A DNA stretch of 7,348 nucleotides from JAAYZB01 sp035379945. GTDB taxonomy: Bacteria; Bacillota_I; Bacilli_A; Izemoplasmatales; Hujiaoplasmataceae. The stretch covers positions 1 through 7,348 of the forward strand of contig DAOSWG010000025.1 of the NCBI GenBank assembly GCA_035379945.1. Reading direction: 5' to 3'. The notes beneath the pieces were generated by a model. The model was given only the letters and a program-made list of their open reading frames with translations. It was not told where the DNA came from and did not search any database. The translations under genes were made by a program, and so were the position numbers. Of the stretch, positions 1 through 5,447 are shown in pieces (position 1 is the first letter of the stretch; the number at the start of each line of letters is the position of its first letter).

Positions 1-23
1 GTTACGATATTTATTTTCGCCAC

Positions 24-37
24 TGAAAACATTTTCA
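24..37. repeat. Short inverted repeat upstream of the T-box promoter
   Basis: TGAAAA and TTTTCA flank a CA dinucleotide, giving a 14-base near-palindrome that ends 12 bases before the -35 box. It could be an operator or just A/T-rich upstream DNA. The half-site order is opposite to the CodY box (TTTTC-N-GAAAA), so I do not call it a CodY site. Bases 1-49 show no other feature. Confidence 0.25.
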
Positions 38-49
38 TTTTAAAAGCCC

Positions 50-78
50 TTGTCAAATCTTTTTCTCTGTGGCATAAT
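50..78 (+). promoter_or_regulatory. Sigma-A type promoter of the T-box/transporter operon
   Basis: The -35 box TTGTCA (50-55) and the -10 box CATAAT (73-78) each match the consensus at five of six positions and are separated by exactly 17 bases. Transcription should start near 84-86, just ahead of the T-box stem I. This is the only good promoter seen before the three transporter genes. Confidence 0.8.
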
Positions 79-83
79 CGTGG

Positions 84-319
84 AAAACCGTGAACAGTAG
101 TAGTAGTTTTCCCGATGGTCTATAGAGAGTCGCCGGTTGGTGAAAGGCGATGAGGGAAGGAAAACGAACGTGACTGGGAGTCGGATCGTCGAAACTTGTT
201 GAGGCGGTCACGCAGAACCTGCGTTATGGGTATGAGAGTCCGGCATGCATCATGGCCGGGAATCAAAGGTGGCACCGCGTTCATTCGATCGTCCTTGTTT
301 TTAAGGACGGTCTTTTTTT
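84..319 (+). promoter_or_regulatory. T-box riboswitch leader (tRNA-sensing)
   Basis: Stem I: AGUA (102-105) precedes helix strand GUUUUCC (106-112), which pairs with GGAAAAC (159-165). Above it are the conserved AGAGAG (124-129), a small stem 130-134/146-150 and a GGUUGGUG loop (135-142). The specifier loop reads GAAC-GUG-A (166-173), placing GUG at 170-172. Further hairpins lie at 210-224 (ACGCAG/CTGCGT) and 240-259 (CCGGC/GCCGG). The T-box proper, AAAGGTGGCACCGCG, is at 265-279; AAGG and GCG can pair with CGTCCTT (290-296) to make the antiterminator, leaving the UGGC bulge (270-273) that reads the tRNA acceptor end. In this family uncharged tRNA stabilises the antiterminator and allows readthrough. 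The specifier suggests Val but the bulge base C273 predicts discriminator G, so the cognate amino acid is unresolved. Confidence 0.93.
287..319 (+). terminator. Regulated intrinsic terminator of the T-box
   Basis: GATCGTCCTT (287-296) pairs with AAGGACGGTC (303-312), with one T-G wobble and a six-base loop, followed by seven T residues (313-319). Its 5' strand is shared with the antiterminator, so the two structures exclude each other. It ends 18 bases before the first transporter start codon. Confidence 0.92.
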
Positions 320-337
320 ATTTCAAGGAGTGATTTC

Positions 338-1024
338 ATGGATATATTCGATTATGAAAAAATCAAACCGTGGATACCCTATCTCGCCAAAGGTATCGGC
401 ATTACGCTTTTGATCGCCTTTGTGGCGGCGATCGTCGGTTTTATTCTGGGCGTTGTTTTGGTCCTCATGAACAAACGAAAATTCTTTCGCGGATTCGCCC
501 GCGGTTATATCGATATCTTCCGGGGAACCCCGATGCTGCTCCAACTGTCGATTATCTATTTTGCCATTCCCCAACTGCTAGATAGAATCTTCAACGACGG
601 ATTCGGCATGAACGTCGATTTCGCCATCACTGCCCTGATGGCGGCGTTCATCACATTTGGTCTGAATAGTGCCGCCTATGTGTCGGAAATCATCCGTAGC
701 GGTATCAACAGCGTCGACCCGGGCGAGATCGAAGCGGCGAAAGCGCTCGGGATTAGCAAATACCACATGTATAAGGACATCGTTTTACCCAAAGCCTTCA
801 AGAATTCGTTTCCGGCTCTCGTGAATGAATTCGTCACTCTAATCAAAGAAACATCGATCGTGAGCGTGATCGGCATCCAGGATCTTTTCCGCCGGCAACA
901 GATTGTCACTGCCCAGACCTATCTGTATTTCGAGGCTTTGATCATCATCGGTGTATTCTATTATGTCCTGATCAAAGTATTCAGCCTGATAGCCCGCCGT
1001 CTGGAGGTGATTTACGCAAAATGA
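338..1024 (+). CDS. Polar amino-acid ABC transporter, membrane permease
   Basis: Inner-membrane subunit of a HisM/GlnP-type amino-acid importer, 228 residues, a normal length for the family. Hydrophobic segments lie near residues 16-44, 66-80, 96-116 and 196-218, with a fifth less clear one near 160-180. The FRGTPMLLQL stretch (61-70) and the EAA loop (PGEIEAAKALG, 128-138), which docks onto the ATPase, mark the family. The start is supported by AAGGAG (325-330) seven bases ahead of the ATG. It is the first gene after the T-box terminator and its TGA stop overlaps the ATPase start as ATGA, so the two are probably translationally coupled. It most likely works as a homodimer because no second permease gene is present. 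Substrate cannot be read from the sequence; the family takes up polar amino acids such as Gln, Glu, Arg, His or cystine. Confidence 0.93.
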   Translation: MDIFDYEKIKPWIPYLAKGIGITLLIAFVAAIVGFILGVVLVLMNKRKFFRGFARGYIDIFRGTPMLLQLSIIYFAIPQLLDRIFNDGFGMNVDFAITALMAAFITFGLNSAAYVSEIIRSGINSVDPGEIEAAKALGISKYHMYKDIVLPKAFKNSFPALVNEFVTLIKETSIVSVIGIQDLFRRQQIVTAQTYLYFEALIIIGVFYYVLIKVFSLIARRLEVIYAK

Positions 1025-1737
1025 TAACATTGATTGATGTACATAAGTCTTTTGGCGACATCGAGGTGCTGAAAGGCATCAGTCATGAATTCCAAAAAGG
1101 AAAGACCACGGTCATTCTGGGAGCTTCCGGCAGCGGGAAATCGACCTTGCTGCGGACGATCAACCAACTGACGCCGATCGATGAAGGGAAAGTACTTTTC
1201 GAAGGCGTTGACGTGACCACGATCAAGCACCGGCAGTTGGTAGCCAGGATCGGTATAGTCTTCCAGCAGTTTAACCTGTTTTCCGGCATGAACGTCTTAC
1301 AAAACGTGATGTATACCCTGGTTAAGGAAAAGAAACTTAACAAGGATAAAGCCAGAGAAATGGCGATGATTTCGCTTGACAAGGTCAACATGGCAAGCAG
1401 GCTGGATGCCTATCCCAAACATCTTTCCGGCGGCGAGAAGCAAAGGGTGGCTCTGGCCAGAGCGATGGTCCTTTCTCCCGACGTCATGCTGTTTGACGAG
1501 CCGACATCGGCACTGGATCCGGAGAAGGTCAACGAGGTGTTGGACGAGATCAAGAAACTGACCCATATCGGGCTTACGAACATTATCGTGACCCATGAGA
1601 TGGGATTCGCCAGAGAAGTGGCGGACGAAGTGATTTTCATGGATGAAGGGAGAATTATCGAGACCGGTTCCAAGGAAGCATTCTTCCAACATCCGAAAGC
1701 AGAAAGAACAAAACAATTTTTGGATAAAATACTGTGA
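1021..1737 (+). CDS. Polar amino-acid ABC transporter, ATP-binding subunit
   Basis: Cytoplasmic ATPase of the importer, GlnQ/HisP type, 238 residues and full length. All ABC motifs are intact: Walker A GASGSGKS (34-41), Q-loop within FQQFNLF (81-87), signature LSGGEKQ (135-141), Walker B VMLFDE (155-160), D-loop SALD (163-166) and switch His192 in THEM. The start overlaps the permease stop by four bases; GGAGGTGA (1003-1010) lies 10 bases upstream, inside the permease gene. The binding-protein gene follows after 13 bases. It is expected to power uptake by pairing as a dimer with two permease subunits. GlnQ, ArtM and TcyC-type proteins are too alike to name the substrate. Confidence 0.95.
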   Translation: MITLIDVHKSFGDIEVLKGISHEFQKGKTTVILGASGSGKSTLLRTINQLTPIDEGKVLFEGVDVTTIKHRQLVARIGIVFQQFNLFSGMNVLQNVMYTLVKEKKLNKDKAREMAMISLDKVNMASRLDAYPKHLSGGEKQRVALARAMVLSPDVMLFDEPTSALDPEKVNEVLDEIKKLTHIGLTNIIVTHEMGFAREVADEVIFMDEGRIIETGSKEAFFQHPKAERTKQFLDKIL

Positions 1738-1750
1738 GGAGGATAAAATT

Positions 1751-2509
1751 ATGAAGAAAATTGTCATGGCATTTGGATTGATTATCGTATTGTCGCTGGC
1801 GGGATGCCAACAAAAAGGCGATATGGAAGTATTGACGGTTCTGACCTCGAGCGGTTACGAACCATACGAAATGGTGGATGAAGACGGTCAATTGACCGGA
1901 TTCGACATCGAACTGATGGAAGCTTTGGCGAGCGAAGCCGGAATAGAGATCGAATGGCTCGATGTCAGCTTCGAAGGTATCATCGCCAGTCTGCAGGCTG
2001 GCCAGTACGAAGTGGCGATCGCCGGCATAACCCCGACACCTGACCGTGCAAATGTTGTCGACTTCGGCGAAGTCTATTACAACAGCGAGAATGGCATTAC
2101 CAATTACATGGTTTATGAATACGAGAATAGTTACAATACGCTTGACGATCTTCAAGGACTCGTGGTAGGAGCGCAACTCGGAACCATCCAAGCGGAACTT
2201 TTAGGCGAATTGGCGGAAGATTATGGATTTACGGTCGAACTGAGAGACACCAATTCCCAGATCATCGAAGAGATCAAAATCGGTACTATCAACGTGCTTT
2301 TGGTTGAAAGTCTGGTGGCGGACTCGATTGTTGAGGCAAACAGCGAATTTACCAAGACAGAACTTATAACCGATCTCGACCAGCTCTATGGAAATGCGAT
2401 CGCTTTTGCCAAAGGAAGCGGCTATGTCGATATCTTCAATAACGCTCTGGAAGTCTTGAAAGATAACGGAACGCTTGATTACTTGATTGCAAAGTGGTTC
2501 CAGGAATAA
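1751..2509 (+). CDS. Amino-acid ABC transporter, substrate-binding lipoprotein
   Basis: Extracytoplasmic binding protein of the importer (SBP family 3), 252 residues. A lipoprotein signal precedes LSLAGC, with Cys19 the predicted lipid-attached residue. Family landmarks are GYEPYEM (35-41), LTGFDIELMEAL (48-59), AGITPTPDR (91-99) with Arg99 expected to bind the substrate carboxylate, and the QLGTIQA hinge region (142-148). I chose ATG 1751 because AGGAGG (1737-1742) sits eight bases before it and the signal peptide begins there; the longer open frame from 1643 only overlaps the ATPase gene. In LAO/HisJ-type proteins an Asp in the second lobe binds the substrate amino group; the matching place here appears to be Glu186 (VLLVES), which may affect specificity. 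A terminator follows directly. Confidence 0.93.
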   Translation: MKKIVMAFGLIIVLSLAGCQQKGDMEVLTVLTSSGYEPYEMVDEDGQLTGFDIELMEALASEAGIEIEWLDVSFEGIIASLQAGQYEVAIAGITPTPDRANVVDFGEVYYNSENGITNYMVYEYENSYNTLDDLQGLVVGAQLGTIQAELLGELAEDYGFTVELRDTNSQIIEEIKIGTINVLLVESLVADSIVEANSEFTKTELITDLDQLYGNAIAFAKGSGYVDIFNNALEVLKDNGTLDYLIAKWFQE

Positions 2510-2512
2510 AAG

Positions 2513-2542
2513 AAGCCCGAAGGCGCATGTCTTCGGGCTTTT
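2513..2542. terminator. Terminator between convergent operons
   Basis: AAGCCCGAAG (2513-2522) pairs perfectly with CTTCGGGCTT (2531-2540) around an eight-base loop. It begins three bases after the stop of the binding-protein gene. Four T residues (2539-2542) overlap and follow the stem on the + strand; on the - strand the stem is followed by CTTTTATT. It can plausibly end both the transporter operon and nfnB, which converge here. Confidence 0.85.
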
Positions 2543-2561
2543 GATTGTTAATTATTCTATT

Positions 2562-3935
2562 TCAAATTTTTTTAAGATATTCGTCGATCGCTATCGCGGC
2601 GTCCTTGCCTTCTCCGATCGCCAGAATGACCGTGGCGGCTCCGATCACGACGTCACCGCCGGCGAAAACACCTGCTATCGATGTCTGGTGATTATTTACG
2701 ACGATTTGGCCTTTCCTGTCCGTTTCAAGACCGGGAGTTGCCTTGCTGATGATGGGATTGGGATTCTCCCCGATCGAAACGATGGCGGAATCGACCGGGA
2801 AAGTCTCGTATTGACCGGTGCCGACCGGTTTCGCCCTGCCGGACGAATCCAATTCGCCTAGTTCCATCTTTTCGCATCTGACAGCCTTTAATTGATGATT
2901 TTCGCCGATGAATTCGACGGGATTGTGAAGTAACTTGAATATGATGCCTTCCTCTTCGGCATGGATGACTTCTTCCAGACGGGCGGGAAGCGAAGATTTG
3001 TCACGCCGGTAAAGAATGAAGACATTTTTCGCTCCCAGGCGTTTGGCAACCCTGGCGGCATCCATGGCGACATTGCCGCCACCGATGACGGCCACGTTAT
3101 CGCCAATTCGGATTGGTGTCGGATAATCCATGGCAGGAGTTGCTTTCATCAGATTCACGCGGATCAGGAACTCGTTGGCGGAAAATACGCCGCTATGTCC
3201 TTCGCCGGGAACTCCAAGCGATTTGGGAAGTCCGGCGCCGGTGCCTACGAATATGGCATCGTATCCGAGCTCGTTTTTCATCTGGTCGATGGTGAGCGAT
3301 TTACCGATGATGACATTCTTATGAAATTTGATTCCCAGTTTTTCAAGGCGCAATACTTCGCTTTCGACGATTGTTTTAGGTAATCTGAAAGCCGGAATGC
3401 CATATTGGAGAACGCCGCCGAATTCATGTAAAGCTTCGTAAATATCGACGTCGTATCCCATCCGACGCAGGGAAGCGGCATTTGCCAATCCGGCGGGACC
3501 GGAGCCGACAACGGCGACTTTTTTGCCGTTGGGAATGATTTTTTCATCTTTACATTCGCCGCATTTGAGACTTTCGTCCCCGACATAACGCTCAAGGGCG
3601 CCGATCGCGATCGGACGGCCCGTACGATTCAAGACGCAGGCGCCTTCACACTGGCTTTCCTGCGGGCAAACTCTGCCGCAGACCGCCGGCAGGACATTGT
3701 CCTTGTATATCGTGTCATAAGCGACCCGGCTGTTTTTTTCCTTGATCAGGCGGATGAAATCTGGAATTTTGACACTAGCGGGACAAGCGGCGATACAAGT
3801 CGGATTCTTGCATTGCAGGCATCTCGAAGCTTCAAGAATGGCTTCATTCTCAGAGAAACCTAAAGCGACTTCATTGAAATTATGGTTACGGATCAAGGGA
3901 TCTTGGGTTTGCATAATAATTCTGTCTTTGATCAT
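2562..3935 (-). CDS. nfnB: NADH-dependent ferredoxin:NADP+ oxidoreductase, large subunit (GltD-like)
   Basis: Flavin and iron-sulfur subunit, 457 residues. Cysteines 39, 42, 47, 51 and 86, 90, 96, 100 form the N-terminal two-cluster domain; CGRVCPQESQCE carries Glu93, matching the Glu known as a cluster ligand in Nfn. Next come an FAD-binding motif GSGPAG (144-149), an NADP-binding motif GGGNVAMD (285-292) and a C-terminal FAD motif GGD...GAATV (426-436). The fold is shared with the glutamate synthase small subunit (GltD). I prefer NfnB because the NfnA-type partner is directly upstream and overlaps by ATGA, and no large glutamate synthase gene is seen. The complex couples NADH and reduced ferredoxin oxidation to NADP+ reduction, or runs in reverse. 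An extra CxxC (Cys125, Cys128) lies between the cluster and FAD domains. The start fits the family N-terminus; the ribosome binding site is weak (GGTGAT), consistent with coupling. Confidence 0.85.
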   Translation of the reverse strand: MIKDRIIMQTQDPLIRNHNFNEVALGFSENEAILEASRCLQCKNPTCIAACPASVKIPDFIRLIKEKNSRVAYDTIYKDNVLPAVCGRVCPQESQCEGACVLNRTGRPIAIGALERYVGDESLKCGECKDEKIIPNGKKVAVVGSGPAGLANAASLRRMGYDVDIYEALHEFGGVLQYGIPAFRLPKTIVESEVLRLEKLGIKFHKNVIIGKSLTIDQMKNELGYDAIFVGTGAGLPKSLGVPGEGHSGVFSANEFLIRVNLMKATPAMDYPTPIRIGDNVAVIGGGNVAMDAARVAKRLGAKNVFILYRRDKSSLPARLEEVIHAEEEGIIFKLLHNPVEFIGENHQLKAVRCEKMELGELDSSGRAKPVGTGQYETFPVDSAIVSIGENPNPIISKATPGLETDRKGQIVVNNHQTSIAGVFAGGDVVIGAATVILAIGEGKDAAIAIDEYLKKI

Positions 3936-4750
3936 TTTTTATCACCAAGTTTGATACGGCAGATATGCTCCTCCTCGCGGTAGGAGTTTTGTCTGGCCAG
4001 AAGTTCGTCAAAATCGATGTCATCTCCCGGAAAATCCGGTCCGTCGACACAGGCAAAATAAGTTTTTCCGGCAATCGACACCCGGCAGTTTCCGCACATT
4101 CCTGTTCCGTCGATCATGATCGGATTCAGCGATACATCGGTTTTGAGACCATGTTTTTTATCTAGTTCGACAACCGCTCTCATCATCGCAAGCGGTCCGA
4201 TGGCGATGACAAGATCGTAGGTTTCGGTTTCATAGAGGCGTTTGGCGACGTCGGTGACGAATCCCTTGGTTCCGATACTGCCATCGTCTGTTGCAATATG
4301 GATATTCTCGCAGAAAGCCGCGAAGTCATCCTTCAGGATCAGATGATCCCTGTTTCTGGCTCCGATTATAAGGTCGACGGATGATCCTCTGGAAGCGTAT
4401 TCCCTAAGCTGCGGATAAAGCGGAGCGGCTCCGACGCCGCCGGCGATGCCGAGAACTTTTTTAACCGGTCTGATGATTGTTGGCATTCCCAATGGTCCGA
4501 CGACATCTTCCAAAGCGTCCCCTTTTTGCATTTTGCCAAGAAGCATGGTGGAATAGCCCACCTTCTGAACAATGATCGTGACGGTTGTTTCTGTATGCGA
4601 CACGATCGTCATCGGGATCCTTTCCCCGTTTTTGTCTACCCTGATGATCAGAAACTGACCAGGCTTTGCGTTTTTGGCGACCATCGGCGCCAGAATTTCC
4701 AAAAGATCGACATCGGCGTTTTGTGGTTTCTTTTCGATTATTTCGTACAT
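3932..4750 (-). CDS. nfnA: NADH-dependent ferredoxin:NADP+ oxidoreductase, small subunit (FAD/[2Fe-2S])
   Basis: Ferredoxin-NADP reductase-like subunit, 272 residues, also annotated as SudB or as a PyrK-like dihydroorotate dehydrogenase electron-transfer subunit. The FAD site shows RIPMT (44-48); the NAD-binding half begins at GIAGGVGAAP (101-110) and has DLVIAIGP (179-186). The [2Fe-2S] cluster motif is GTGMCGNC (215-222), with Cys219, Cys222 and Cys234; in Nfn the fourth ligand is known to be an Asp. PyrK is less likely because no pyrD is adjacent and nfnB follows with a four-base overlap. Start choice: AAGGGA lies nine bases before ATG 4750. Another ATG at 4755 in a different frame opens a five-codon reading frame that overlaps this start. 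It is the first gene of the two-gene operon; a candidate promoter lies at 4787-4795. Confidence 0.85.
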   Translation of the reverse strand: MYEIIEKKPQNADVDLLEILAPMVAKNAKPGQFLIIRVDKNGERIPMTIVSHTETTVTIIVQKVGYSTMLLGKMQKGDALEDVVGPLGMPTIIRPVKKVLGIAGGVGAAPLYPQLREYASRGSSVDLIIGARNRDHLILKDDFAAFCENIHIATDDGSIGTKGFVTDVAKRLYETETYDLVIAIGPLAMMRAVVELDKKHGLKTDVSLNPIMIDGTGMCGNCRVSIAGKTYFACVDGPDFPGDDIDFDELLARQNSYREEEHICRIKLGDKK

Positions 4751-4786
4751 GGCATGATGTCCCTTTCTTTTCTAATCTTCAAAATA

Positions 4787-4795
4787 ATTATATCA
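4787..4795 (-). promoter_or_regulatory. Extended -10 promoter of nfnAB
   Basis: On the - strand the bases read TGATATAAT: a perfect TATAAT (4792-4787) preceded by TG one base upstream, the extended -10 form. No hexamer resembling TTGACA occurs 16-18 bases upstream (CGATAA, GCGATA and CGCGAT are there). Transcription should start near 4780, giving an untranslated leader of about 30 bases. Confidence 0.7.
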
Positions 4796-4814
4796 CTTAT
4801 CGTCATGCTTATCG
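4796..4814. repeat. Two direct CTTATCG repeats in the nfnAB -35 region
   Basis: CTTATCG occurs at 4796-4802 and again at 4808-4814 (CGATAAG on the transcribed strand), 12 bases apart. The pair covers the spacer and the place where a -35 box would be. It may be an activator or repressor site; I cannot match it to a known regulator. Confidence 0.4.
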
Positions 4815-4829
4815 CGACAAATTTGGTCC

Positions 4830-4861
4830 AAAAGGATTTTATGAGTATAAAAAATCCTTTT
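4830..4861. repeat. Perfect 11-bp inverted repeat upstream of nfnAB
   Basis: AAAAGGATTTT (4830-4840) and AAAATCCTTTT (4851-4861) are exact reverse complements around a 10-base spacer. It lies about 50-80 bases upstream of the likely nfnAB start and just beyond the terminator at 4870-4893. It may be a regulator-binding site or a weak back-up terminator; T runs flank it in both directions. It does not match the Rex operator. Confidence 0.55.
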
Positions 4862-4869
4862 TCTGACAC

Positions 4870-4893
4870 AAAAAAACGGTTTTAGCAAACCGT
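4870..4893 (-). terminator. Terminator of the FtsX-permease operon
   Basis: On the - strand ACGGTTT (4893-4887) pairs with AAACCGT (4882-4876) around a four-base loop, followed by an unbroken T run (4875-4870). It lies about 50 bases after the stop of the small membrane protein gene and separates that operon from nfnAB. Bases 4894-4943 hold nothing else I recognise. Confidence 0.85.
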
Positions 4894-4943
4894 CTTTTCG
4901 TTCTTTGACAAATAAGGACAATTTAAGGTATTGATTAACCCGA

Positions 4944-5423
4944 TCAGCTTATCCAAAAAGAATTCGAAGTGTTGACAATCCAGCCGTCGTCATATTGAGT
5001 AAAGAAGTCCCTCCCTGTTGCGGAAAGGGAGCCGCTGTATATGGATATTTCTCCACTGATGTTGTCATTGCCTGTCATCGATATGTTGTGAAAGTGAAGA
5101 ATGACGCCGTTTTGGAATCCGCCATCGATGATATATCCGTCTTCTTTCAGTTCATCATATGTGGCAATCAGGTATCTCATATGGTTTCTACGGCAATATT
5201 GTCTCATGAGCGTGTTGAAATAGGGACGGTATCCGATCGGAAGGGAAGTCTCGTCAAAGGCCAAATACTTTAGATTTTTGTCGGCAATTTCATCGCCGTA
5301 TATCGTTTCGAATGTTTCGTAGAATCCGGTCGCTGGAAAATCGGGAAGCGGAATGAATGCCAGGATTCCCAACATGACGACGAATGTAAATAAAACGACT
5401 ACCTTTATATGGCGCCAAATCAT
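4944..5423 (-). CDS. Membrane-anchored protein of unknown function
   Basis: I do not recognise a family. The 159-residue product begins with a short positive stretch (MIWRHIK) and a hydrophobic segment at about residues 8-26, without a lipobox, so it is probably anchored in the membrane with the rest outside. The outer part has a mixed charged region (30-95) and a C-terminal half (about 100-159) rich in alternating hydrophobic, Thr, Ser and Gly residues, suggesting beta strands and ending YDDGWIVNTSNSFWIS. There is one cysteine (Cys76). GGAGG lies eight bases before the ATG, which supports the start. It follows the second permease half by 24 bases with only a terminator after it, so it is probably transcribed with the transporter and may be an accessory protein; this role is inference from position only. 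Confidence 0.75.
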   Translation of the reverse strand: MIWRHIKVVVLFTFVVMLGILAFIPLPDFPATGFYETFETIYGDEIADKNLKYLAFDETSLPIGYRPYFNTLMRQYCRRNHMRYLIATYDELKEDGYIIDGGFQNGVILHFHNISMTGNDNISGEISIYSGSLSATGRDFFTQYDDGWIVNTSNSFWIS

Positions 5424-5447
5424 CTAGAATACCTCCGTATTATGGGA

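Noticed and set aside
82..112. GGAAAAC at 82-88 could pair with GUUUUCC at 106-112 and compete with T-box stem I.
   Set aside because: The promoter at 50-78 puts the transcript start near 84-86, so the first bases of this copy are not in the RNA; pairing with 159-165 is the canonical stem I.
1643..1750. Longer in-frame start of the binding-protein gene.
   Set aside because: It lies within the ATPase gene, lacks a fitting ribosome binding site and would hide the lipoprotein signal that begins at 1751.
1297..2191. Open frames of 156 and 178 codons on the - strand opposite the transporter genes.
   Set aside because: Both are shadows of strongly supported + strand genes; composition (many Cys, His, Phe) is not protein-like.
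2487..2861. Open frame of 124 codons on the + strand opposite nfnB.
   Set aside because: It is antisense to a well-supported gene, crosses the terminator and has no recognisable protein features.
2562..3935. Assignment as glutamate synthase small subunit (gltD).
   Set aside because: The fold is the same, but the overlapping NfnA-type partner and absence of a large glutamate synthase gene favour NfnB; kept as an alternative only.
4830..4861. Rex operator upstream of nfnAB.
   Set aside because: The Rex consensus TTGTGAA-N4-TTCACAA is not present in this repeat or elsewhere in the intergenic region.
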